64,000 bases of DNA from Brassica napus (Eukaryota; Streptophyta; Magnoliopsida; Brassicales; Brassicaceae): the NCBI RefSeq assembly GCF_020379485.1, contig NW_026015144.1, forward strand, positions 1 to 64,000, in the 5' to 3' direction. Below the pieces are notes generated by a model. It was not told where the DNA came from. It ran no database searches and worked only from the letters and a program-made list of their open reading frames with translations. A program made the translations under genes and the position numbers. Shown here one piece after another: positions 1-10,310 of this stretch. Within the stretch, counting starts at the first letter, position 1. The number at the start of each line of letters is the position of its first letter.

Positions 1-1332
1 TACTTGGTAGAATCAGTTCAATTGCCTTGGCATGAGGATGTCCCAGCCTTGCATGCCATGTGAGATTATCCACACTATCCGTTGTGCTGCTTAAAACCAC
101 AGACTCCACAGGACTAGGTGCCTCAGTTGTTTGAGATGATAGAGCTGATGCTTGCTGTCTCCTCTGCCAATAACCCTTCCAGTCTTCAAATCCTGGAACT
201 CAACTTCATTTGGTCTGAAAACCACTTGACAATCCAGATCAGCTGTAGCCTTCTTAACTGAGATTAGATTGGATGTAAACTGAGGTAGGTAGAAGGCAGT
301 GGAGTTCTTCTCAAACAGCTTGAGGTTTCCCACTCCTTCTATTGGGATCCTGGTACCATTGGCTATCATGACACTCCCTGTTGCTGCTTTAACCTCACTG
401 ATTAGTCTCTTGTCAGATCATGTGGTGTGTTGCTCAGAGTCAATGATGATGGGTTTAGATGTGGATGCTTTGGCAGGAGCACCCAGACTCCGGGTCGTAG
501 CCAAAGCATACACATGCTTAACCAACTCATCCCTTCCTTCTTTGTCACACCACTCATCTGCCTCTTTGGTATCCATTCCTTCATATCCGCACTGTCTCCT
601 ACTGTTTCTCCCATGTAAGCTGAGTATGAACACTCTCCTATAACCATTGCTGGCGTACATCCTTGATTCTCTTCAAGATCACACTCATCTTGTCACTTAA
701 GTGTTCAGACTCACTATCCTTTCTCCATGCCCTTCTCTCATTAATCACTCCTTAGAAAGTTTATCAACTTCCCTTCTTACAGCTTGTACCTCCCTTCCAT
801 CTTTCTGGCTTCCTGTTCATCTCCCACACATCACAAGATATTTAACAAGCTCACTACCTCTTCCATAAGGAAGCTGAAGATCACATCTGCTTCCTCCTTT
901 CTTGACAACATCTCGGATTTGATGTGTGTGCCTTCACCACATCTAACTCTGACCATACTTCTCTCGCCTTCCCACAAGCTGATAACACTCATCCTTTCCT
1001 TGTCTCAAGCCGCGGATCACCCCTCTGTCCTCAACGACTCTTACAAGCTTGGACTTGCCTAAAGTTGCTTCAATCTCACTCTTTGTAGTGTTTCCTTGAA
1101 CAACTTCATTTCCCAGCTTCAGACCTCTTGTCTGACCTTCTTCAGTAGCCATTTCCATGAAAGGTTTCCCCTTTCCATGACTACTCCATAACCCACCGCT
1201 TTCCAAAGCTCTTTTGGCCCACCTTAACCACTCGCCATGCCTCTCCTCTTCAGTGTTCACAGTTGACTCAGGTCTGTGCTCCATTTCCATGTTGAGATGA
1301 TTTGGATTCACCAGAAACCTCTCACGCACCAA
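1..1332 (-). pseudogene. Broken gag-protease of element A
   Basis: Pieces in different frames match family 3. 943-1332 is the Gag N terminus (EMEHRPESTV, then WAKRALESGGLW). 402-660 holds the region before protease in two overlapping frames. 91-369 carries the segment after the protease active site (MIANGTRIPIEGVG to VIGRGDSKHQLYHL). The first 90 bases encode the integrase-side WHARLGHPHAKAIEL. The start codon equivalent to F's ATG reads GTG here, and frames shift near 90-120, 400-420 and 660-940. It is therefore a non-functional copy unless the shifts are sequencing errors. Like F and H it lacks a CX2CX4HX4C zinc knuckle. Confidence 0.8.
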
Positions 1333-1425
1333 GATAATGAAACCCAGAAGTTAAGAACACCAAGAACACTCAAGAACACTCAAGATTTTTAAGAAAAAGG
1401 AATCACACTCTCCCACTTTGCGCAA

Positions 1426-1441
1426 CCTGGCTCTGATACCA
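1426..1441 (-). other. Primer binding site of element A
   Basis: Minus-strand TGGTATCAGAGCCAGG directly abuts the LTR. It is complementary to the 3' end of plant initiator methionine tRNA, the usual primer for copia minus-strand DNA synthesis. Confidence 0.9.
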
Positions 1442-1968
1442 TATACACTTTTGTGTATTAGAGCATGATTCAACTAATCAGGGATAATCAGATGAAAAGA
1501 TTAAAGAGATTAAGAGATTTTAGTGAGAGAATAGAGAGAGAGACTCAAAACTCCATTAGATTGATTAATGAGAGAGTTTACAACACATATAGATTAGGGA
1601 TACATAATTTCGTCCAGGTTCAATCTAGCTAGGAAGAGGGCATGTGTAGTCAAAGATGCTTGGTTCAAACTGGCCAATAAGGTTCCTCACATGCTTGGGT
1701 ATCTTGCTTTAGCTTTCCAGCTGGTGCCAGCCTGTCTAAAGCTCTCTAGCCTTGACAAGACCTTATCCAAACTACTCCTTGCTTATCCAGACTCCTCCTG
1801 GCGTGTTTCACTCTCCAAATGGATGCAAGGTAAACTTCCCAAGTCTTTTAACTCAGTTACACAGTAACAATAAAGTTACTGTGGTAAATCTCCAAGTTAC
1901 TGCCTGCTCCAAATCCCTTCCTCTATCCATGTATCAACTCTTCATCTCCTCATCTCCTCATCTCAACA
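1442..1968 (-). repeat. 5' LTR of element A (family 3, 527 bp)
   Basis: On the minus strand it begins TGTTGAGATGAG and ends ACACAAAAGTGTATA, directly before the primer site. It is similar to the LTRs of F and H. It has inverted CAGTAAC/GTTACTG motifs near 1860-1895 and no CCGTAC cluster. The partner LTR is outside the window, so age cannot be estimated. Confidence 0.88.
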
Positions 1969-2060
1969 GTACACTCTCGTGTTTACCCAGTTGGAAGCAT
2001 CTCTCTTCAGCCGTGTGCTTCTCCTTAATGGTACCTCAGCTGGTGCTTGCTCTGGTGCCT

Positions 2061-4820
2061 CTACTTCAGTAGCTTCCACTCCTCCTTGTTCTGGTAGCTC
2101 ATTAGGTTCTTCACTACTTGGTTCAGCTCCACCTTGATCAGGATGATCCGCAAATCTTGATTCTCATCCGGCTCAATTCCATTCCCTCCCTCATGATCAA
2201 GGTGAGATGGTTCTTCAGCTTCTTGTCTTTCAGATGACTGATTCTCTGTCGACTCCTGGGACATTCCAATTCCAAGACCTTCTAGTATCTGTCTGAAGCT
2301 TGTAGCTCTATCTGAAGGTTGTGAAAGATCCTCCAGCTCTTTCCAATCTTTATCTTCATAGTAGCTCTTCTCTTCAAAGAACTTGACATCTCTTGATACA
2401 AGAACTCTCCTTGACTCAGGAACAAAGCACTTGTATCCCTTCTGTGTGGTTGAGTATCCTATCATCATAGCTTTGATACTCTTTGCTTCCAGCTTGTTTC
2501 TCATCTCTCCCGGGATAAGAACATAGCTTATACACCCAAACACTCTTAGGTGATCTAGGACTGGCTTGCTGTTGTTGAGAACTTCATAAGGAGCTTTATC
2601 TTCCAGGATCTTGGTTGGGATCCTATTGATTAGGTAGCAAGCCGTGATCACAGCATCACTCCAGAATCTCTTTGGCACTCTCATCTGGAACATCATTGAT
2701 CTAGCCACTTCCATAAGATGTCTGTTCTTTCTCTCAGCCACTCCATTTTGTTGAGGTGTATAAGGGCAACTCGTTTGGTGAAGTATCCCATGTTGAGCTA
2801 GATGGTTCTTGAATGCATGGCCAGTATACTCTCCACCATTATCAGACCTGAAAATCTTAATCTTGGCATTATACTGGTTAGAAACATATGATTGAAAGTT
2901 TCTAAATGCATCTAGAACCCTATCCTTTGTTTTAATTAGTGTTATCCAGGTGTATTTGGATTTCTCATCTATGAATGTGACAAAGTATTTGTAATTGTCC
3001 CTAGATAAGCATGGAGCAGTCCATACATCAGAATGAACAAGATCAAAGCATTTATCATAGATAGTAGTAGATCTCTTGAACACAGTCTTACAATGTTTTC
3101 CCAAAATACAAGCTTCACACTCATTATTTTTAAACATGACACCTGGTAACAAGCTTAAGGCTCTAACATGTGGATGTCCTAGCCTAGAATGCCACAATGC
3201 ACCTCTACTTAAAACGGAACTCAACAAGCAACTAGAACTAGAAATGATAGAAAGGTCTTCAAGTAAATAAAGGTCTCCTTTGGTTACTCCTCGCCCAATC
3301 AACTTACTGCTTTCAATATCCTGAAATTTCACATCATTAGGACTGAAAATAACATTGCATTGAAGATCATTGGTACACCTCTTAACAGATAATAGATTAG
3401 AAGTAAACTCAGGCATGTACAAAGCTTTAGAATCCTTATTAAACAGTTTCAAGTCTCCTACTCCTCTAATAGGAATTCTATCACCATTTGCAATCATTAC
3501 ATGTCCATGAGCCGGTTCTATGTTCTTTATAAGGCTATCATCACTTATCATATGATGTGAAGCACCTGAATCAATAATCAATGGTTTTATTCCTTGAGCA
3601 ATATGATTCCTAGGTGATTCTTTTACCAGTTTCAGTTTATCAATGAGATCAAGCAATGTGAATTCATTTCTAGACATCCTATCAGCAGCAAAGGTTGTAT
3701 ATCTATCTGGTTCATTTCCCATTCTATCAAAGTTTCCTAGCAAGCTATCACAAGTTCTAGGCAACACATGAGCAGTATAGGAATAACCAAGGGCGTTACC
3801 AGACTCTTTAAGGGCTTTGATCAAGGCATCCATGTCTGACTTCTTGATCACCTCATGATCCATGTTCTTCACAGCTCCTTGGTGGTGAGAGGTTAAGGCT
3901 CTTCCTTCACTTTCACCCGCAAGACCGGATGAGCCAGCTCCTGATGCGCCAGCTTCACTTGTCTCTGCAGAAAGGTGAGCTCTTCCCTCTCTCTCCTTGT
4001 TGAACTTGGCCGGCTTCAAATGGGGGTGTAGGATCCAGCACTGACTCCTCTTGTGTCCCGGCTTCTTGCAATGGTCACAGTTTCCACTGAACTTCCTTTC
4101 CTCTCCACGGTAAGCAGCCTTGTGTGCTTGGATTGCTTCAGCCTTGTTGGACAGAGCCATGTCTCCTTTCCCTCCAAACATACCAAGTGACCCCTCTTCC
4201 TTCTGAATCTGCGCACACACTTCCTCCATAGATGGAAGACTCGGCATCCTCAACATGTGCTTGATCACATCATTGAATGGAGGATCTAGTGTCAGCAGCA
4301 ATCCAAACACCTGATCCTGCTCCCTCCTCTCCATGAGTAGCTCTTGATCCGCGGTGCTTGGCCTCAATGATTCAAGCTCAGACCACAAGGATCTATACTT
4401 GCCCAAATGCTTGGTGAACTCTTCCCCATCTTGAACCAGTGTGTTGATGGCCTTCTTAATCTCATACACGCGGTTCAGATTGGTAACGTTCCCAAATGTC
4501 TTCTGGAGTACCTCCCACAGGTGTTTTGGAGTCTCGCAGTAGCTGTAGGCCTCCAAGAGATGCTCTTCAAGGGACCCTTGTAGCACTGAAAGCACCATCA
4601 AGTCTTCTTGAATCCACTTCTTCTCGGCAGCAGCAACTTGATCTCCCACACCTTCAGCTCCTTCTCCGTCTTTAGCCACTGGCTTGGTTGCATCATCCGT
4701 GATGTGACTCCACAGCCCTAGCCTCCCAATGGCTGTCTTCACCAGCCTTGACCACAACAGGTAGTTACTACCACCCTTCAACGCAACAGGAACCGTAATG
4801 ACCTTGTAGTTTCCCTCCAT
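2061..4820 (-). CDS. Gag-protease-integrase polyprotein of element B (919 aa, C-terminal half displaced)
   Basis: This is the N-terminal two thirds of a copia Gag-Pol. Residues 1-270 are Gag with the UBN2-like start (LLWSRLVKTAIGRLGLW) and a zinc knuckle CDHCKKPGHKRSQC at about 247-260. The aspartic protease motif IIDSGASHHM lies at about 414-423. The integrase zinc region (WHSRLGHPH, then CEACILGKHC) is at about 552-585, and the catalytic core motifs follow: HSDVW, RSDNGGEY and QNGVAERKNRHLMEVA. The frame departs from that of C near 2153, where one base is missing against C, so the last about 35 residues are out of frame and stop at 2061. The in-frame linker continues in another frame to 1969. 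No reverse transcriptase is present in the window. Confidence 0.9.
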   Translation of the reverse strand: MEGNYKVITVPVALKGGSNYLLWSRLVKTAIGRLGLWSHITDDATKPVAKDGEGAEGVGDQVAAAEKKWIQEDLMVLSVLQGSLEEHLLEAYSYCETPKHLWEVLQKTFGNVTNLNRVYEIKKAINTLVQDGEEFTKHLGKYRSLWSELESLRPSTADQELLMERREQDQVFGLLLTLDPPFNDVIKHMLRMPSLPSMEEVCAQIQKEEGSLGMFGGKGDMALSNKAEAIQAHKAAYRGEERKFSGNCDHCKKPGHKRSQCWILHPHLKPAKFNKEREGRAHLSAETSEAGASGAGSSGLAGESEGRALTSHHQGAVKNMDHEVIKKSDMDALIKALKESGNALGYSYTAHVLPRTCDSLLGNFDRMGNEPDRYTTFAADRMSRNEFTLLDLIDKLKLVKESPRNHIAQGIKPLIIDSGASHHMISDDSLIKNIEPAHGHVMIANGDRIPIRGVGDLKLFNKDSKALYMPEFTSNLLSVKRCTNDLQCNVIFSPNDVKFQDIESSKLIGRGVTKGDLYLLEDLSIISSSSCLLSSVLSRGALWHSRLGHPHVRALSLLPGVMFKNNECEACILGKHCKTVFKRSTTIYDKCFDLVHSDVWTAPCLSRDNYKYFVTFIDEKSKYTWITLIKTKDRVLDAFRNFQSYVSNQYNAKIKIFRSDNGGEYTGHAFKNHLAQHGILHQTSCPYTPQQNGVAERKNRHLMEVARSMMFQMRVPKRFWSDAVITACYLINRIPTKILEDKAPYEVLNNSKPVLDHLRVFGCISYVLIPGEMRNKLEAKSIKAMMIGYSTTQKGYKCFVPESRRVLVSRDVKFFEEKSYYEDKDWKELEDLSQPSDRATSFRQILEGLGIGMSQESTENQSSERQEAEEPSHLDHEGGNGIEPDENQDLRIILIKVELNQVVKNLMSYQNKEEWKLLK

Positions 4821-4904
4821 CTTGCTTTGTTAGAACCGAAAAGAAAGTATGAAAGAGTATGAACTGAAGCTGAAGAACACTCTAAATCTCAATACCAAAG
4901 CCAA

Positions 4905-4920
4905 CCTGGCTCTGATACCA
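4905..4920 (-). other. Primer binding site of element B
   Basis: Minus-strand TGGTATCAGAGCCAGG abuts the LTR end. It is the initiator-Met tRNA complement. Confidence 0.9.
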
Positions 4921-5480
4921 TATGATTTTAGAGAGTTGAACAGGTATTGAGAGATTTAGAGAAAGATTAAAGTGAGATGAGATGATTTATGAAATGTAGA
5001 AGAGAAACATGATGAACTAGAGAGAGAATCTGACAAACTCGTGTTAATCATTAATCAAGACAGAGTTTACAATATATAGAGAGAGACATTAGGGTATTCA
5101 GAAGCTCTAAGCATGTGTGGTCAAGGATAAGGTTGCTTTAATTCAAATGTAAACCAATGAGGAAGATCACACGCTTATGGCATCTTTTGGTGAGACTCCT
5201 TTTGCCTTTACAGCCTGTGCCAGACTGTCAGGATAAGCCGCGGTCACTCTATCCATCCAAACGGTCTTATCTCCTAAAGTAAAACCCCTTTGGCCGTTTA
5301 AACCCTTTCACCCGGGTAACTTTCCTCTTGGTCGAGTTATGGATCGACCCGGACAGTACGGACGGTACGGCCTCTTGTACGGCCTGGTCGATCCCTAACC
5401 TTCCTTCCCTTTGCCTTCACATTCTCACATCCTCAACTCCTTAAGCCATCTCCCCATGTACTGAACAACTCATTTTAACA
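4921..5480 (-). repeat. 5' LTR of element B (family 1, 560 bp)
   Basis: On the minus strand it begins TGTTAAAATGAG and ends AAATCATA. It aligns along its length with both LTRs of C, with small indels, one in the GTACGG cluster. A TATATA-like element lies near 5071-5078. The right boundary is fixed by the switch to E integrase sequence. Confidence 0.9.
5356..5382 (-). promoter_or_regulatory. GTACGG/CCGTAC cluster in the LTR of B (3 copies)
   Basis: Three GTACGG motifs start at 5356, 5365 and 5377, about 100 bp inside the LTR from its 5' end. GTAC is the core recognised by plant SBP-domain (SPL) factors. That these are functional sites is inference. Confidence 0.5.
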
Positions 5481-7244
5481 CTTGGTAAAGACAGTTCTAC
5501 AATGCTTGCCTAAAATGCAAGCTTCACAATCATTATTCTCAAAGGAAACACCTGGCAACATCAGTTTTAAAGCCTTATTATGAGGGTGTCCTAATCTAGC
5601 ATGCCACAATGCATTTTTACTTAAACCAGAACTAGAAACAGAGGTAAACGAGCAGCTATATCTAGAAACAGGAGTGAGATCTTCAAGTAAATATAGCTCT
5701 CCTTTAGTCACTCCCTTTCCAATCATCTTGCTGCTTTTAATATCCTGAAACTTCACATCATTAGGACTGAATATAACATTGCATTGCAAATCAGTAGCAC
5801 ATTTCTTAACAGATAACAAGTTTGATGTAAATTCAGGCATATAAAAAGCTTTAGTTTCCTTATCAAATAGTTTAAGACTTCCTATTCCTCTAATAGGAAT
5901 CTTATCTCCATTAGCAATCAGTACATTTCCATTCATTGGCACAATGTTTTTAATTAAGCTAGTGTCACTTATCATATGATGAGATGCACCTGAATCAATC
6001 ACTAATGGCTTAATGTCATGAGAACTAGCAATATGCGCAAGGATACTAGATGGTTTGAATGCATGATCATTTCTAGCAAAGTTTGCAATCCTAGATTGAT
6101 TTACCATTTCTATCAAGCTCTCATGCATACTATCAGTTCTAATTAGATTCTCATAGTTCTCTACCACCCTAGCACCAAAAGAATACCCAAAGATGTTACC
6201 ATTCTCCTTGAACATCTTAATGAGAGCATCAAGGTCGGATCTCCTTAGATACTCTTGATCATTGTTCCCACGGTTGCTTGATGCTCCAGTGTAGGCTACA
6301 AGAGACTTTCCATCACCTGCCTCACGCCCATCTATCTCCTTTCCTTTGCTTGTACCAGCTCCACTTGTACCATCCGAGACATTAGCCCTTGCCTCACGAT
6401 CCTTCATGAACTTAGCCGGCTTGAGGTGAGGATGGAGTATCCAGCATTGGCTCTTCTTGTGGCCATGCTTCTTGCAGTGATCACAACTCCCATTGAACCT
6501 CCTCTCCTCAAACTTCCCATGCGCAGCCGTAGCCTTGTTTGCTTGTGGGGCTTCACTACCTTCCTCTTGAGTTGCTTGGCTTGCAAGGGAAAGGTCTCCT
6601 TTCTTTGCAAACAACCCAATGGAGCCTTGCTCCTTCTGAATCCGCGCACACACATCCTCAAGATCAGGTAGAGTGTCTTCTCTAAGCAGGTGCTGGATGA
6701 GACCGTTGTAAGCTGGGTTCAGCGTGAGGAGTAGCCCAAAGACCTTGTCTTGCTCTCTCCTCTTGTTAAGCTCATCAGCATCCGTTGTGCTTGGCCTAAG
6801 CATCTCCATCTCGGACCAGAGACTCCTGAATCTCCCTAGATGCTTGGTGAACTCCATGTCTTCTTGTACAAGGTTGTTGATGGATTGCTTCACTTCAAAC
6901 ACTCGGCTTAGGTTTGACGTGTTGCCATACACCTTCTTCAAAGTATCCCACAGCTCCTTAGCAGACTCACAGTAGCTGTATGCATCCAGAATGGCCGGCT
7001 CAAGTGACGCATGAAGCACAGACATCACCAGCATGTCCTCTTGATGCCACTTCTCTTCCGCCTTGCTTGCAGCCTCACCATCATCCTCTCCTTGAGTGAT
7101 GAGTTTTGGAGCTTCTCCGGGGGTGATGTGCTTCCACAACCCCTTGCTTCCCACCGTGGTTCTCACCATCCGAGACCACACCAAGTAGTTGGTTCCCTTG
7201 AAACACACAGCTACCTTCATGTTCATGTTCATCCCACTCTCCAT
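5475..7244 (-). CDS. Gag-protease-integrase N terminus of element E (589 aa, interrupted by B)
   Basis: This open frame is nearly identical to the first 590 residues of J. It begins MESGMNMNMKVAVCFKG with the UBN2-like LVWSRMVRTTVGSKGLW. The zinc knuckle CDHCKKHGHKKSQC is near residue 255 and the protease motif VIDSGASHHM near 418. The integrase zinc region follows (WHARLGHPH, CEACILGKHC). Homology ends at 5481; the last two codons and stop come from the LTR of B. The catalytic integrase core and reverse transcriptase lie outside the window. Apart from the insertion the frame is undamaged, so B inserted before much decay had occurred. Confidence 0.92.
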   Translation of the reverse strand: MESGMNMNMKVAVCFKGTNYLVWSRMVRTTVGSKGLWKHITPGEAPKLITQGEDDGEAASKAEEKWHQEDMLVMSVLHASLEPAILDAYSYCESAKELWDTLKKVYGNTSNLSRVFEVKQSINNLVQEDMEFTKHLGRFRSLWSEMEMLRPSTTDADELNKRREQDKVFGLLLTLNPAYNGLIQHLLREDTLPDLEDVCARIQKEQGSIGLFAKKGDLSLASQATQEEGSEAPQANKATAAHGKFEERRFNGSCDHCKKHGHKKSQCWILHPHLKPAKFMKDREARANVSDGTSGAGTSKGKEIDGREAGDGKSLVAYTGASSNRGNNDQEYLRRSDLDALIKMFKENGNIFGYSFGARVVENYENLIRTDSMHESLIEMVNQSRIANFARNDHAFKPSSILAHIASSHDIKPLVIDSGASHHMISDTSLIKNIVPMNGNVLIANGDKIPIRGIGSLKLFDKETKAFYMPEFTSNLLSVKKCATDLQCNVIFSPNDVKFQDIKSSKMIGKGVTKGELYLLEDLTPVSRYSCSFTSVSSSGLSKNALWHARLGHPHNKALKLMLPGVSFENNDCEACILGKHCRTVFTKC

Positions 7245-7476
7245 GTTAAATGATGAACCCTCTAAGCTTCAGAAACTTTATCTTGAGTTGAATGACTTGT
7301 AGAAACCTTCACCGCCTCGATCTTCAACCCACACAGCTTCAGATGACACACCACAACCAGTCTTGAACTTGAAAAGTACCCAGAAACTCTCAAACACACA
7401 AGAACACACAAGAGTTTCTTCAAAGCTTCAACCTTGAGGCTTCAAAGAATCTCACACGACCTCAGGCTCTCACGAA

Positions 7477-7492
7477 CCTGGCTCTGATACCA
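7477..7492 (-). other. Primer binding site of element E
   Basis: Minus-strand TGGTATCAGAGCCAGG directly after the LTR end. Confidence 0.9.
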
Positions 7493-8083
7493 TATCACTT
7501 TTAGTGATGTTTAGAGTGATCTGAGTATTTAGGAAAGATTAGAAGAGATTTAGAGAAGATTAAAGTATAAAATGAGATTAAGAGTCTAAGTAAGAACTAA
7601 AGAGAGACTAAGAGAGACTCATAACTTGCTTAACATTAATAATGAGAGAGTTTACACTTATATAGGAAGCTTAAGACACTAGGGTTTCGATTCATAAAGT
7701 AGAAAGCATGTGAGGTCAATAACCAGCTAAGAGCTCATTTGAATCCTTCCAATGAGAGTCTCCACATGTGTAAGGCATCTTTGAATATGCCTTTACCTTT
7801 CCAGCCTATGAAAGGCTGTCAGACGCGCCTCCCTTATCCTTCTAATGTTCAGCTCAACTTCAGGTTCACGGTAAGTAAGGTAAAGTAACTCCAGCCTGTT
7901 TACATTTCACCTTGGCCGAGTTACTTCTTGCGGATGGTCGTTGGTACGGCCTGTGTCCGTACTGCTCTCCCTATCCGTACTGTCTGTCCGTACATGCTCC
8001 TTCTCTTACTTGCTTATTAACTCCTCAACACTTCTACACCCTCTTGGACTTCTTCTTCATATTATAGTGCACTCTTCTCAACA
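7493..8083 (-). repeat. 5' LTR of element E (family 2, 591 bp)
   Basis: On the minus strand it begins TGTTGAGAAGAG and ends CACTAAAAGTGATA, next to the primer site. The start resembles the LTR of I (TGTTGAGAAGA) and the end resembles J. A TATATA element lies near 7656-7662. Confidence 0.85.
7944..7993 (-). promoter_or_regulatory. CCGTAC/GTACGG cluster in the LTR of E (4 copies)
   Basis: GTACGG is at 7944 and CCGTAC at 7957, 7975 and 7988, about 90-140 bp from the LTR 5' end. This matches the placement seen in other families. An SBP-type factor site is inference. Confidence 0.5.
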
Positions 8084-9600
8084 ATAGGAGTTAGGATGAA
8101 GAAGCTATCCCACTTTCAAATCAGGTGATCCCAGTTTTCCTGTTTGGGAATATGACAGCTTCTTTGTCATTCTAATCAAACCAGGATGAATCGCGATGTA
8201 AGAAGCTTGATTTTGATACATAAAGTAGTGGAGAATCACCAGGAAGCTGAATAAATCTCATAGCAGTTAGGATGAAGAAACTATCCCACTTTCAAATCAG
8301 GTGATCCCAGTTTTCCTGTTTGGGAATATGACAGCTTCTTTGTCATTCTAATCAAACCAGGATGAATCGCGATGTAAGAAGCTTGATTTTGATACATAAA
8401 GTAGTGGAGAATCACCAGGAAGTCGAATAAATCTCACAGGAGTTAGGATGACGAAGCTATCCCACTTTCAAATCAGGTGATCCCAGTTTTCCTGTTTGGG
8501 AATATGACAGCTTCTTTGTCATTCTAATCAAACCAGGATGAATCGCGAGGTAAGAAGCTTGATTTTGATACATAAAGTAGTGGAGAATCACCAGGAAGTC
8601 GAATCAATCTCATAGGAGTTAGGATGAAGAAGCTATCCCACTTTCAAATCAGGTGATCCCAGTTTTCCTGTTTGGGAATATGACAGCTTCTTTGTTATTC
8701 TAATCAAACCAGGATGAATCGCGATGTAAGAAGCTTGATTTTGATACATAAAGTAGTGGAGAATCACCAGGAATCTGAATAAATCTCATAGGAGTTAGGA
8801 TGAAGAAGCTATCCCACTTTCAAATCAGGTGATCCCAGTTTTCCTGTTTGGGAATATGACAGCTTCTTTGTCATTCTAATCAAACCAGGATGAATCGCGA
8901 TGTAAGAAGCTTGATTTTGATACATAAAGTAGTGGAGAATCACCAGGAAGCTGAATAAATCTCATAGGAGTTAGGATAAAGAAGCTATCCCACTTTCAAA
9001 TCAGGTGATCCCAGTTTTCCTGTTTGGGAATATGACAGCTTCTTTGTCATTCTAATCAAACCAGGATGAATCGCGATGTAAGAAGCTTGATTTTGATACA
9101 TAAAGTAGTGGAGAATCACCAGGAAGTCGAATAAATCTCACAGGAGTTAGGATGAAGAAGCTATCCCACTTTCAAATCAGGTGATCCCAGTTTTCCTGTT
9201 TGGGAATATGACAGCTTCTTTGTTATTCTAATCAAACCAGGATGAATCGCGATGTAAGAAGCTTGATTTTGATACATAAAGTAGTGTAGAATCACCAGGA
9301 AGCTGAATAAATCTCATAGGAGTTAGGATGAAGAAGCTATCCCACTTTCAAATCAGGTGATCCCAGTTTTCCTGTTTGGGAATATGACAGCTTCTTTGTC
9401 ATTCTATTCAAACCAGGATGAATCGCGATGTAAGAAGCTTGATTTTGAAACATAAAGTAGTGGAGAATCACCAGGAAGCTGAATAAATCTCATAGGAGTT
9501 AGGATGAAGAAGCTATCCCACTTTCAAATCAGGTGATCCCAGTTTTCCTGTTTGGGAATATGACAGCTTCTTTGTCATTCTAATCAAACCAGGATGAATC
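8084..9600. repeat. CentBr-type 176-bp centromere satellite, array 1 (about 8.6 monomers)
   Basis: Head-to-tail monomers of 176 bp: GAATCGCG starts at 8188 and again at 8364. Each monomer contains AAGCTT. Variants include AGCTGAAT versus AGTCGAAT near the middle, TTATT for TCATT, and single changes such as GTGTAGAATC near 9290. I recognise the monomer as the Brassica CentBr (HindIII) satellite; it anchors CENH3 chromatin in that genus. The array is interrupted at 9600 by element C and resumes at 21581. Confidence 0.95.
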
Positions 9601-10168
9601 TATGATTTTAGAGAGTTGAACAGGTATTGAGAGATTTAGAGAAAGATTAAAGTGAGATGTGATGATTTATGAAATGTAGAAGAGAAACATGATGAACTAG
9701 AGAGAGATTGTGATGAACTCGTGTTAACCATTAATCAAGACAGAGTTTACAATATATAGAGAGAGACATTAGGGTATTCAGAAGCGCTAAGCATGTGAAG
9801 TCAAGGATAAGATTGCTTTAATTCAAATGTAAACCAATGGGAGCTGTCACACTCTTTTGGCATCTTGGACTAGGTTCCCTTTTGCCTTTACAGCTTGTGC
9901 CAGACTGTCAGGATAAGCCGCGGTCACTCTATCCATCCAAACGGTCATATCCCCTAAGGTAAAACCCCTTTGGCCGTTTAACCCTTTCACCCGGGTAACT
10001 CCCCTCTTGGTCGAGTTATGGATCGACCCGGACAGTACGGACTGTACGGCCGGTACGGCCTCTTGTACGGCCTGGTCGATCCCTAACCTTCCTTCCCTTT
10101 GCCTCCACATTCTCACATCCTCAACTCCTTAAGCCATCTTCCCATATACTGAACAACTCATTTTAACA
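9601..10168 (-). repeat. 3' LTR of element C (568 bp)
   Basis: On the minus strand it runs TGTTAAAATGAG to AAATCATA, so the ends are TG..TA rather than TG..CA. The two LTRs of C differ at about two sites (near 9854 versus 21266, and 10037 versus 21449). Confidence 0.95.
10035..10070 (-). promoter_or_regulatory. GTACGG cluster in the 3' LTR of C (4 copies)
   Basis: GTACGG starts at 10035, 10044, 10053 and 10065, spaced 9, 9 and 12 bp, about 100 bp inside the LTR from its 5' end. The copy in the 5' LTR (21447-21482) has one motif changed to GTATGG. Confidence 0.5.
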
Positions 10169-10183
10169 CTCCCCCTCAAGCTT
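10169..10183 (-). other. Polypurine tract of element C
   Basis: Minus-strand AAGCTTGAGGGGGAG directly precedes the 3' LTR. It is the plus-strand DNA primer and identical to the tracts of D, F, G, H, I, J and K. Confidence 0.9.
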
Positions 10184-10225
10184 AACTTAGTAACTTAGTT
10201 AAGCTTGGAACCACCATGAGATCTC

Positions 10226-10288
10226 CCTCATTAAAAACCTCACCAAGGAAAACCCATTGGGACAAAACCTTGATGAGGGAAAAAGAGT
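10226..10288 (-). other. Conserved 3' untranslated block of element C
   Basis: Minus strand: a CTCTTTTTCCC run, then CAAGG, CCCAATGGG, CCTTGG and TTTTTAATGAGG. The same block occurs between stop codon and polypurine tract in all families here. CAAGG can pair with CCTTG around a CCCA/TGGG core. Confidence 0.65.
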
Positions 10289-10310
10289 GAAGACCTCATG
10301 GCAAAGGGGA

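Larger units (their letters stand above)
1..1968 (-). mobile_element. Element A: family-3 Ty1/copia retrotransposon, 5' part, cut by window edge
   Basis: This is the youngest layer of the left-hand nest. It shows, in minus-strand order, a 5' LTR (1968 down to 1442), an iMet-tRNA primer site (1441-1426), a damaged gag and protease region, and the start of the integrase zinc-binding region at the window edge. It sits inside element B: the sequence from 1969 continues B's linker before reverse transcriptase, seen uninterrupted at about 11960 in element C. The left half, including the 3' LTR and second target duplication, lies outside the window, so the likely duplication at 1969-1973 cannot be verified. 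LTR and coding sequence match F and H. Confidence 0.9.
1969..5480 (-). mobile_element. Element B: family-1 copia element, 5' part, split by A
   Basis: Minus-strand order is LTR (5480 to 4921), primer site (4920-4905), gag, protease and integrase, ending at 1969 where A is inserted. The reverse transcriptase half should lie left of A, outside the window. B is inserted into the integrase gene of E: sequence resuming at 5481 encodes E's integrase, and the same place is uninterrupted in J near 49786. The expected target duplication is 5481-5485 (CTTGG), with the partner outside. It is a close relative of element C. Confidence 0.9.
5481..8083 (-). mobile_element. Element E: family-2 copia element, 5' part, split by B
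   Basis: This is the outermost, oldest layer of the left nest. It has an LTR (8083 to 7493), a primer site (7492-7477), and gag-protease-integrase down to 5481, where B interrupts it. The right boundary is exact: 8084 resumes the satellite monomer at ATAGGAGTTAGG. The expected target duplication is ATAGG at 8084-8088; the other copy is beyond the left edge. The coding sequence is very close to J. Confidence 0.9.

Noticed and set aside
8021..8083. Second possible LTR start (TGTTGAGGAG at 8030) in element E, leaving 53 extra bp
   Set aside because: The satellite resumes only at 8084, and the outer start TGTTGAGAAGA matches the LTR start of I, so the LTR is taken to end at 8083.
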